Both the position numbers and the translations under genes were made by a program. From an archaeon (GTDB lineage Archaea > Thermoproteota > Nitrososphaeria_A > Caldarchaeales > Wolframiiraptoraceae), in contig JAPDJZ010000090.1 of assembly GCA_029258815.1 (NCBI GenBank), positions 1 through 19,260 of the forward strand: DNA of 19,260 bases, given 5' to 3'. Below, piece after piece: positions 6,215 to 12,103 of the stretch (the stretch's first letter is position 1; each line of letters begins with the position of its first letter). The notes under the pieces were generated by a model that searched no databases, was not told where the DNA came from, and saw only the letters and a list, made by a program, of their open reading frames with translations.

Positions 6215-7127
6215 GAGCCTTCTCCCTCAGCTCCTCCGAGATCCTATTCTCCCGGATGGCCTTCTCGAGGGGCTCCGCGTCGATTATCTCGGGCTCCGAG
6301 TTCGGCTTAACGACCACGTCCACCTCCAGGTCGAAGTAATGCACGTGGTCGGAGTAAAGGGAGATGGGGGTCGATACGTTGTAGTAGCGCCCCTTAAGCT
6401 CCCCCGACACGCTGTAGTAGCTCGTCTTCATCCAAGGCTGAAATCTCGAGACCTCGGTTATCGCGTAGTCTCCCGGGCTCTTCTCGACCCCGAGCCCGTC
6501 ATAGACGCCGAATCCCGTAATTCTCCTCATTATCCTAGCCCTCCCCTCGCCCCTCCAAACGACCCTACCGGGCCCCAAGACTATCCTCCTCCCATCGGGC
6601 TTAACGTGGATTATCCTTACCATGGATCGAAGCCTGGGGGCGAGCCTGCTTACCTGCTCCTCGAACTTCTTCGACATCTCCTCGGCCGGGACGACGCCGC
6701 TCTCGACGAGGTCCTCCGCTATGCTCACCATGCTTGAAAGCCCCTCCCCGCCAGCCCGACAATAATGATGATAGGGAACCGTGTACGCCACCTCCGAGCG
6801 CAGCTCGTCCAGCTTAAGCTTCGCCTCGTTCGGAAACCCTATCCTAGCCTGAGCGAAGTTCTCCGAGGCGTTGAGCTTAAGAATAATCAGATCAGCAAAA
6901 GTTTTCCTTAAGCAGCCTAACACCTGCTCCAAGGCCTCGGGTAGCCCCCTGGCCTCGATGCAGTTCCTATCGAGCTGGGAATCGATTATCTCCAGATCCG
7001 GCTCCCCGCGCTCGGCTATCCCGAACCTCTCCATCTGGGATCTCGTCGGGTTAACTATCTCGAATCCTTTCTCGATCAGCAGCTTTATCAAGGCGGTCGA
7101 GTATATTCCGCGGACGGTTAGCCTCAA
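6177..7127 (-). CDS. fau-1: FAU-1-like RNA-binding protein / RNase E/G-related ribonuclease, short form
   Basis: Characterised members bind AU-rich RNA and have RNase E/G-like activity, with a role in rRNA maturation. The N-terminus R-L-T-V-R-G-I-Y-S-T-A-L (2-13), with E-R-F-G just below, matches the family. A middle stretch with K-L-D-E-L-R, then H-H-Y-C-R-A and a DUF402-type C-terminal part (Y-D-G-L-G-V, G-D-Y-A-I-T-E-V, G-E-L-K-G-R-Y-Y-N-V-S-T-P and Y-F-D-L-E-V-D-V-V) complete the match. From memory, typical members are well over 400 residues; this one has 316, and the S1-like region expected after the first ~80 residues seems missing. The start is TTG at 7127, with GGAGGGGG just ahead. 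The frame is open to 7184, but that part holds the TATA-like box. It lies downstream of serS on the same strand. Confidence 0.85.
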   Translation of the reverse strand: MRLTVRGIYSTALIKLLIEKGFEIVNPTRSQMERFGIAERGEPDLEIIDSQLDRNCIEARGLPEALEQVLGCLRKTFADLIILKLNASENFAQARIGFPNEAKLKLDELRSEVAYTVPYHHYCRAGGEGLSSMVSIAEDLVESGVVPAEEMSKKFEEQVSRLAPRLRSMVRIIHVKPDGRRIVLGPGRVVWRGEGRARIMRRITGFGVYDGLGVEKSPGDYAITEVSRFQPWMKTSYYSVSGELKGRYYNVSTPISLYSDHVHYFDLEVDVVVKPNSEPEIIDAEPLEKAIRENRISEELREKALRIAEEIAAKQP

Positions 7128-7182
7128 GCCCCCTCCATCAGCCCCCCTCTCACAGCCTTGAAGGAAGCAAGATCTAAAAATC

Positions 7183-7192
7183 AAAATTTAAT
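7183..7192 (-). promoter_or_regulatory. TATA-like box for the FAU-1-like gene
   Basis: The minus strand reads ATTAAATTTT. It predicts a start at about 7161, leaving a leader of some 34 bases containing GGAGGGGG before TTG at 7127. It lies between the serS stop and this gene, so the gene need not depend on serS transcription. Confidence 0.5.
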
Positions 7193-7214
7193 CCGGGCGT
7201 TCTTCTAGGATGGT

Positions 7215-8759
7215 CTACGTTACGGTTTTCGGAGGCTCTGGAAGCTCTCCGATAATCTGCTTAACGGCTTTAGGCCAGTCATCGTAGTCGAATCCGTGTC
7301 TCGCTAGGAATCCGGCGGCCCACCTGCTAAGCCCATGACCCGTGCACCCGGTCCAAATCTCCCTGCCCTTAGCCTCCTTTATTCTAAAGTTCTTCACGTA
7401 GAAGTCTCGGTGAACGCTGGCGGCGGTTATCTCAAGCCACTCCGCCTCCTCCCTCGGCCCCCGATAGGGGAGATAGACCTCGACGTCGAGGGTCGGTATC
7501 CTATTCACGTGGGAGATGTCGATGAGCCTCTTGGAGGCCTCCTGAGGCGATAGGTAGAAGGGCGCTCCCGCCACGATCCTCCACTCCATATCGAGCTCCC
7601 TATCTAGCAAGTCTAGGGTTAGGTCAACTATCTTGTTCCTGAGCTCGGTTACCTGATCCGGCGTTCCGAGGAAGACCATCTCAAGCCTCCAGAACTCGTT
7701 CGTCCTCACGAGCCCCTCAACCCCCCCGGCCTCGTTCCTCCAAGTCCATCCGCCTAGAAGCTCATACGCCTTGACCGGCAGATCCTCGATCCTGACTATC
7801 TCCCCGCTGAAGAACTGGTAGAAGGCGGTGCACTGGATCGCCTCCATTATGTAGCTCGGCTCCCCGAGAACCTTCTTGAGGAGATCCGTTCTAAGCTCCC
7901 TTCTCAGAACGTATTCCCGCTTAAACTCCTCGAAGGCCGAGGGATCTCTCGGGGGAGCGCAGACATAGAAGACGCCGTCTGGAAGGTGCTCGATATAGGT
8001 TGTGAGCTTCCTGAAGACCTCCATGGGGACCAGCCTCGGGAACATCCACTCCTCGAATCCGAGGGGCCTCGCAACCCGGTCCACTATAAGCTGGGCGAGC
8101 GCTCGGGTCAACGCTGTCATGGGAGGAGCGTAGATCCACTGGCCCCTACCCGGATAGCGCTTAATCCATCCGCGCTTCTCCGCCTCGACGGCTACGTCGG
8201 CTAGGATCCTGTGCTCCCGCCTAGAACCGCTTCTGAGAACAGCTCCGAAGGGGGCTAGCTTCTCCCCCTCGACCCTAGCCTCCTCGACCCTGACGAGCTT
8301 GATGGCCCTATCGACGACCCGCTCCCTGAGATCGCGATCCGTAAGATCCCTGAATCTCAGGATGAGGCTGCCGGCTTCCTCAAAGACCTCGGCGGCGCCC
8401 TTTAGAAGCTCCCTAGCCCGCTCGGCTCCCACGTGCCCGCCCCCGATCCTAACCTCGAGCCCGTCTACGACTATCCTCCTAACCCCAACCCTCTTAGCCC
8501 CGACCCTCTGCGCTAGAAGGTTCTTAAGCCTGAGTAGAACGTCGTGCGCTCTTGGACTTCTCCCGGACTCGATCTCGACCTCAACCCATCTACCCCGAAG
8601 CCTCCTCGACCTAAGCCTCGCAGCCTCCTCCCCGTATCTCTCCCTCCCCCTATCCAGAAATCCCTCGAGATCCCTGAACGCCTCCTCTATCTCCGCCGCG
8701 ACCCCCTCGGCCTCGGAGCTGAGCTCGATCCTCCCCCTGAGCTCGATCCTGAGGCTCAT
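7215..8759 (-). CDS. serS: Seryl-tRNA synthetase, type 2 (methanogen-like)
   Basis: It charges tRNA-Ser with serine. From ATG at 8759 it has 514 residues, the length I recall for the type-2 enzyme of methanogens. The N-terminus (M-S-L-R-I-E-L-R-G-R) is a mixed alpha/beta tRNA-binding domain, unlike the coiled-coil arm of common SerRS. The class II core shows G-x-x-E-W-M-F-P-R-L-V-P (motif 1, about 234-245), W-T-W-R-N-E-A-G-G-V-E-G-L-V-R (motif 2, about 338-352) and G-C-T-G-H-G-L-S-R-W (motif 3, about 471-480). Cys267 and Cys472 stand where type-2 enzymes bind a catalytic zinc with a glutamate. The frame is open to ATG at 8789, but that codon lies next to the TATA-like box at 8791-8801, so the shorter start is better. 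It is divergent from pcn. Confidence 0.95.
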   Translation of the reverse strand: MSLRIELRGRIELSSEAEGVAAEIEEAFRDLEGFLDRGRERYGEEAARLRSRRLRGRWVEVEIESGRSPRAHDVLLRLKNLLAQRVGAKRVGVRRIVVDGLEVRIGGGHVGAERARELLKGAAEVFEEAGSLILRFRDLTDRDLRERVVDRAIKLVRVEEARVEGEKLAPFGAVLRSGSRREHRILADVAVEAEKRGWIKRYPGRGQWIYAPPMTALTRALAQLIVDRVARPLGFEEWMFPRLVPMEVFRKLTTYIEHLPDGVFYVCAPPRDPSAFEEFKREYVLRRELRTDLLKKVLGEPSYIMEAIQCTAFYQFFSGEIVRIEDLPVKAYELLGGWTWRNEAGGVEGLVRTNEFWRLEMVFLGTPDQVTELRNKIVDLTLDLLDRELDMEWRIVAGAPFYLSPQEASKRLIDISHVNRIPTLDVEVYLPYRGPREEAEWLEITAASVHRDFYVKNFRIKEAKGREIWTGCTGHGLSRWAAGFLARHGFDYDDWPKAVKQIIGELPEPPKTVT

Positions 8760-8790
8760 CCGACTTCGTCCGAGAAGCCGCCTCAGCATA

Positions 8791-8801
8791 ATATCAATAT
8801 T
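8791..8801 (-). promoter_or_regulatory. TATA-like box for serS
   Basis: The minus strand reads AATATTGATAT. A start some 26 bases on, near 8770, leaves about 11 bases before ATG at 8759 and excludes the upstream ATG at 8789. Confidence 0.45.
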
Positions 8802-8870
8802 GGCCTCGCTAGATCCGGGCTATCCGCCGGTATGACTGAAGAAGATATTCTCCCGCGGAGCTGAATCAAC

Positions 8871-8880
8871 CTTAATTAAG
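8871..8880 (+). promoter_or_regulatory. TATA-like box for the PCNA gene
   Basis: CTTAATTAAG, itself a palindrome, predicts a start near 8901. The short leader would consist mainly of the Shine-Dalgarno GAGGAGAG directly before ATG at 8911. Confidence 0.45.
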
Positions 8881-8910
8881 CCCTAGCGCAACTAGAATCC
8901 CCGAGGAGAG

Positions 8911-9675
8911 ATGTCGTTTCGGATGAGGTTGCCGAGCGCCGACTACTTCTCGGATCTGCTCAAGGCGATCCAAGCGGTAGCGGACGAGGGGACTTTTAAG
9001 ATAACGGGCGAGGGGATGAGGCTCGTCGCCATGGATCCGGCCCACATATCCCTAGTCGACTTCGAGCTATCAAGCTCCGCGGCCGAGGAATACGAATGCG
9101 AGGGCGAGCTTCAGATGACGATAAACCTCTCGGAGCTCATAAAGCTGTTGAAGAACGTGAAGAGCGGGGAGAGCCTAACCCTATCCTATAGCGAGGGCGA
9201 GAAGAAGCTCGAGATGATAGTCGTGGACGCGACGGGGAGCAGGCAGAGGGTCTTCACGTTCAACACCCTAGAAACGGTCGAGGCGAGGAGCGTAACCCCG
9301 AAGCTTACCTTCGATGCTAGAGCGAGGATAAGCTCGAAGGCGGTGAGGGAGGCGATAAGAGACTGCAAGGCGTTAAGCGACTACGTTAAGGTAACCATAA
9401 GCCCCGAGGAGGTGATCCTCGCGGCCAAGGGAGAGCTGGGCGGAGCCCAGATAAAGTTCTCGAAATCCGGGGCGGCGATCTACGAGATCGAGACCGATAA
9501 GGAGGTTTGGGCCCACTTCAGCATAAACTACTTGGAGAAGATAGTGAAGGCTGGATCGGCTCTAAGCGACGAGCTCGTAATGGAGCTAACGACGAATAAG
9601 CCGATAAAGCTCGGATTCCCAATACCATCCGGGAAGCTCGAATACCTAATCGCGCCGAGGATCGAAGGAGGGTAA
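8911..9675 (+). CDS. pcn: DNA polymerase sliding clamp, PCNA
   Basis: The 254-residue protein is the usual length of an archaeal sliding clamp. It forms a trimeric ring that tethers DNA polymerases, FEN1, ligase and other factors to DNA. Visible landmarks are F-K-I-T-G-E-G-M-R-L-V-A-M-D-P-A-H-I-S-L (family pattern: gl.~~amD.shv.lv.), L-S-E-L-I-K-L-L-K in the first domain, the interdomain region around residues 115-130, and the C-terminal P-I-K-L-G-F-P-I-P-S-G-K-L-E-Y-L-I-A-P-R (the L-x-Y-x-[IL]-A-P-[RK] ending typical of PCNA). Whether it works as a homotrimer or with paralogues, as in many Thermoproteota, cannot be told from one gene. It has its own promoter and is followed by tRNA-Pro. Confidence 0.95.
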   Translation: MSFRMRLPSADYFSDLLKAIQAVADEGTFKITGEGMRLVAMDPAHISLVDFELSSSAAEEYECEGELQMTINLSELIKLLKNVKSGESLTLSYSEGEKKLEMIVVDATGSRQRVFTFNTLETVEARSVTPKLTFDARARISSKAVREAIRDCKALSDYVKVTISPEEVILAAKGELGGAQIKFSKSGAAIYEIETDKEVWAHFSINYLEKIVKAGSALSDELVMELTTNKPIKLGFPIPSGKLEYLIAPRIEGG

Positions 9676-9732
9676 GGGGGAGAAGCTATTCGGCGAGAGC
9701 GAACTCTGGATATAACCTCCGCGGCGATTAAC

Positions 9733-9741
9733 TCTAAATAG
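9733..9741 (+). promoter_or_regulatory. TATA-like box for tRNA-Pro
   Basis: TCTAAATAG is centred about 27 bases before the first base of the mature tRNA (9766), so the transcript should start at or just before the tRNA. Confidence 0.55.
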
Positions 9742-9765
9742 GGAGACGCCCGCCTCTAAGGAGCG

Positions 9766-9866
9766 GGGGCCGTGGTCTAGCTTGGCTATGATTCGCGGCT
9801 TGGGACCCCTTTAAGGGGGAGGGGCGGGAACCCGCGAGGTCCTGGGTTCGAATCCCAGCGGCCCCA
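9766..9866 (+). tRNA. tRNA-Pro(UGG): tRNA-Pro(UGG) with a 26-nt bulge-helix-bulge intron
   Basis: The cloverleaf folds completely: acceptor GGGGCCG (9766-9772) with CGGCCCC (9859-9865), discriminator A9866, D-arm from 9775, anticodon stem CGCGG (9794-9798) with CCGCG (9832-9836), T-arm CTGGG/CCCAG (9842-9846/9854-9858) with loop TTCGAAT. The anticodon TGG at 9801-9803 gives proline. An intron of 26 bases (9805-9830) sits at the canonical 37/38 position; the mature tRNA has 75 bases. The 3' CCA is not encoded (ACCT follows), so it must be added. The gene ends one base before the stop codon of the convergent small membrane protein gene. Confidence 0.95.
9805..9830 (+). other. tRNA-Pro intron, canonical BHB splice structure
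   Basis: The pre-tRNA forms an outer anticodon stem, a four-base central helix CTTG (9799-9802) with CGGG (9825-9828), two three-base bulges GGA (9803-9805) and AAC (9829-9831), and an inner helix CCCCT (9806-9810) with AGGGG (9820-9824). The splicing endonuclease would cut after the second base of each bulge, releasing 9805-9830. Confidence 0.88.
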
Positions 9867-9867
9867 C

Positions 9868-10191
9868 CTACTTCGCGGTTATTACTCTTATGAGCTCGTA
9901 GAAGAAGTAAGATGAGGTTATCGCGAGCCCCGAGCCGCATACGATTGATATGATTACGTAGGGGCCGCGCTCTAAGAGGTCTAGCGAGTGGAGGATGTAG
10001 GCGAACATGTCGGCGGTTAGCATCAGTATACCTATCATGAAGATCTTCGCGCCTCGGAGAACCCTATCCTTCATCAGGAACGTCTTGCTGAGAGCTATCT
10101 TCGGCTTCCGGGAGCTCAGAACCAATGTTATTATCGCCAGGACTAGGGCGACGCTCGTGAGAATGACCCCGAGCAGGCCTCCGTAGTTCAT
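9868..10191 (-). CDS. Small membrane protein, second copy of a tandem pair
   Basis: I do not recognise a family. The 107-residue protein has three hydrophobic segments (about 6-26, 47-67 and 77-101), with a basic stretch R-K-P-K-I-A-L-S-K-T-F-L-M-K between the first and second. It has the same plan as the 105-residue protein encoded just upstream: short N-terminus, membrane segment, R-K-containing loop, F-L followed by a second segment with a leucine/alanine-rich face, a loop with acidic residues, and a third segment ending in a basic tail. The two genes overlap by ATGA (10188-10191), so they are translationally coupled and probably act together, perhaps as a hetero-oligomer. The stop codon lies one base from the end of the convergent tRNA-Pro. 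Function unknown. Confidence 0.65.
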   Translation of the reverse strand: MNYGGLLGVILTSVALVLAIITLVLSSRKPKIALSKTFLMKDRVLRGAKIFMIGILMLTADMFAYILHSLDLLERGPYVIISIVCGSGLAITSSYFFYELIRVITAK

Positions 10192-10505
10192 ACCCGCTTG
10201 ATCACCCCGTAGACCGTGTAGAGGGTTAGGAAGATCAGTACGAGGGACAGGTCCGCGAAGAGCCTGCCCACCTCCCTGATGAAGGGGTCCTCGAGCAGGA
10301 GGGTCGCGGTGAAGATGTTCACCGAGAGGAGGGCCATCGAGATCATTAAGCCCGCGGCTTTAACGTGCTGCTCCGCTAGGAAGATCCTACCGGCGACCAC
10401 CGTGCTCTTCCTAAGCCTCGAGAGTATCTTAGCCGAGTAGTAAACCGTTAGGACGCATAGGGCCGTTAGGGCGACGGCTCTCAGAAGCGTGAGCGGCGTG
10501 GTCAT
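10188..10505 (-). CDS. Small membrane protein, first copy of a tandem pair
   Basis: This 105-residue protein has three predicted membrane segments (about 5-27, 51-72 and 82-101) and a basic linker S-R-L-R-K-S-T-V-V-A-G-R-I-F-L (about 29-43). The linker aligns with the matching linker of the downstream protein, which supports an old tandem duplication. I recognise no family and see no catalytic motif. ATG at 10505 lies about seven bases behind the start point predicted from the AT patch at 10534-10546. It is divergent from the GT4 glycosyltransferase gene across only about 108 bases, so co-regulation with that gene is possible. A role in the cell surface or membrane is inference from topology and context. 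Confidence 0.65.
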   Translation of the reverse strand: MTTPLTLLRAVALTALCVLTVYYSAKILSRLRKSTVVAGRIFLAEQHVKAAGLMISMALLSVNIFTATLLLEDPFIREVGRLFADLSLVLIFLTLYTVYGVIKRV

Positions 10506-10533
10506 CCGACCGCCCCTTGAGGAGGCTGCGGCC

Positions 10534-10546
10534 GATATTAAGCTTT
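10534..10546. promoter_or_regulatory. Shared AT patch serving divergent genes
   Basis: GATATTAAGCTTT is the only AT-rich patch between the two divergent genes. Read on plus (ATATTAAG) it predicts a start near 10565; read on minus (CTTAATAT) it predicts one near 10512, close to the ATG at 10505. It may act as one bidirectional promoter core. Confidence 0.45.
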
Positions 10547-10613
10547 CCGGGAGACCGCCTCCGTGATGTTAAGGTTTATCTTAGCTGTGGGCGAAATCTG
10601 TACTAGGGGGAGG

Positions 10614-11783
10614 ATGCTTAGGCTAGCCTATGTCTCGACCTATCCGCCTACCCACTGCGGGGTCGCCGAGTATACGCGCTTCCTGATTCGCGCCCTAAAG
10701 CCCCTCTACCCCGAGCTCGAGATCTACGTCCTCTCGGATATCGGTGAAGGCGGGTCCGAGGTTAGGCTCGAGGGCGACGTAGAGGTTCATCCATCCTTCA
10801 TTCAAGGCGGGTCGGATGATTACAGTAGGCTTCTCGACTCGATCTCGGAGATAGGCGGGGTCGACATCCTCCACGTTCAGCACGAGTACGGCATCTACGG
10901 CCGCGATGATAGGATTCTCAAAGCCTGCTTAGAGGCTAAGAGGGAGAACCTCGTTAAGAAGGTGGTCTTCACCCTTCACACGGTTTATCACCCATCGTCG
11001 CGGAGCCCGGAGACGCTCGCCTTTCAGCGAGAACTAAATCGGGCGGACGCCCTGATAGTCCACAGCTACCTCATGGAGTTCGAGCTTCATAACCAGGGGA
11101 TAGATCCCACGATAGTCCGCCGAATACCTCATGGAACCCTGCTGAACCCCCACCTCGACGAGACGAGGAAGGAGCTCCTACTCTCCCTCGGGCTCAGGGA
11201 AAGGGAGGCCCCGGGAATAATCCTGACGACCCCCGGCTTTCTAAGGAGGGACAAGGGCTTAGATCTCCTCGTAAACGCGATGAACAGCCTAGAGCCCTTT
11301 AGGGAGAACTTCACGCTGCTTATAGCCGGGGAGAAGAGGGTTGGAGGAGACCCCGAAGCGGAGAAGATGATAGAGGCGATCGAGGAAGAATCGAGGAAGC
11401 TGAACGTAATATTCCTCGATAGATACCTATCCGACGACGAGATCCTCCGGATCGCGGCCCTCTCGGACATCATAATCCTGCCATATAGAGACGTGGCCGG
11501 AAAATACTCGGTCAGCGGGATACTGCACCTCTCGATGGGCAGCTTTAAGCCGATAATAGGGACGAGGGTCCCGAGGCTCCTCGAGCTATACCAGTTCTCC
11601 CCCAGGACGACCGTAACCCCCATGAACCCCACGGAGCTCGCCAAGATCATAAAATGGTGCGTAAGAAACTACGATTACGTCGTCGCTTACATGAGCTCCC
11701 TATACGGATACGCCATAAGAACCCAGTGGGTGAGGATGGCTAGAAGGCATCTAAGCCTCTATCGAGAGCTCCTCACATCCTAG
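10614..11783 (+). CDS. GT4-family glycosyltransferase (GT-B fold)
   Basis: It transfers a sugar from a nucleotide donor to a lipid- or glycan-linked acceptor, probably on the inner face of the membrane. From ATG at 10614 it has 389 residues. The N-terminus M-L-R-L-A-Y-V-S-T-Y-P-P-T-H-C-G-V-A-E-Y is the first strand and glycine loop of GT4 enzymes; then H-V-Q-H-E-Y-G-I-Y (about 104-112), T-P-G-F-L-R-R-D-K-G-L-D (donor phosphate-binding R/K, about 222-233), and I-I-L-P-Y-R with S-V-S-G-I-L-H-L-S-M-G in the C-terminal half, where an ExxxxxE pattern is usual but less clear here. The frame is open back to GTG at 10563, and the predicted transcription start falls there, so a 17-residue longer leaderless form is possible; the family N-terminus favours 10614. 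Sugar and acceptor are unknown. Confidence 0.88.
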   Translation: MLRLAYVSTYPPTHCGVAEYTRFLIRALKPLYPELEIYVLSDIGEGGSEVRLEGDVEVHPSFIQGGSDDYSRLLDSISEIGGVDILHVQHEYGIYGRDDRILKACLEAKRENLVKKVVFTLHTVYHPSSRSPETLAFQRELNRADALIVHSYLMEFELHNQGIDPTIVRRIPHGTLLNPHLDETRKELLLSLGLREREAPGIILTTPGFLRRDKGLDLLVNAMNSLEPFRENFTLLIAGEKRVGGDPEAEKMIEAIEEESRKLNVIFLDRYLSDDEILRIAALSDIIILPYRDVAGKYSVSGILHLSMGSFKPIIGTRVPRLLELYQFSPRTTVTPMNPTELAKIIKWCVRNYDYVVAYMSSLYGYAIRTQWVRMARRHLSLYRELLTS

Positions 11784-12103
11784 AAGCCGCGCAATACGGT
11801 TAATCAGGGAGCTCGGGGAAATCCGCCTCGGATGCCGGAAGAAATCCCCCCGGACGGCTTAAGCGATGAAGAGATCAAGAGCATTCCATCCGAGTATAAG
11901 CGGATTGCCGTCGTGTGTTTCTCTAGATTCCCCCCAGAAGCCCGCCCATCATCTCCCAAAATTCCTAACTAGGCGAGGATAACCGTCGTCTGGAATAGAT
12001 GCGTGATGAGACAACATAACAAGGTCTTCGGAAGCAAGTCATTAATCCCGATGACGAAACTAAAATAAAAACCGCGTAGAAGATATTAAAAGGATCCAAT
12101 GCC
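11784..12103. other. 320-base stretch with no confident gene
   Basis: The left part (to about 11915) has GC content and codon texture like neighbouring genes. The right part is AT-richer and ends in the A-rich CTAAAATAAAAA (12059-12070), a likely promoter element for the intein-bearing gene. The plus-strand frame from ATG at 11832 is interrupted once by TAG at 11970 and then stays open to TAA at 12066-12068. No tRNA, CRISPR unit or long repeat is seen. Confidence 0.6.
11832..11972 (+). CDS. Possible small protein or gene remnant, 46 codons
   Basis: The frame begins MPEEIPPDGLSDEEIKSIPS and continues E-Y-K-R-I-A-V-V before a less protein-like, proline-rich end. The first 28 codons look coding (acidic helix, codons as in neighbours), and a weak TATA-like GGTTAATC (11799-11806) is spaced for a leaderless start at the ATG. 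The same frame reads on past TAG for 31 more codons, so this may instead be the head of a decayed gene. No family is recognised. Confidence 0.25.
   Translation: MPEEIPPDGLSDEEIKSIPSEYKRIAVVCFSRFPPEARPSSPKIPN

Noticed and set aside
7128..7184. Longer N-terminus for FAU-1 starting at TTG 7184
   Set aside because: The TATA-like box covers 7183-7192, and the family N-terminus begins at TTG 7127 behind a Shine-Dalgarno.
8760..8789. Upstream ATG at 8789 for serS
   Set aside because: It lies against the TATA-like box at 8791-8801; the family N-terminus starts at ATG 8759.
11970..11972. In-frame TAG read as pyrrolysine
   Set aside because: TAG is a normal stop for many genes in this window (for example serS, FAU-1, the GT-C-like gene), and no Pyl gene is present.
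12003..12068. C/D-box guide RNA, from GTGATGA at 12003-12009 and CGATGA further on
   Set aside because: No CTGA D or D' boxes occur at suitable places, so the pattern is incomplete.
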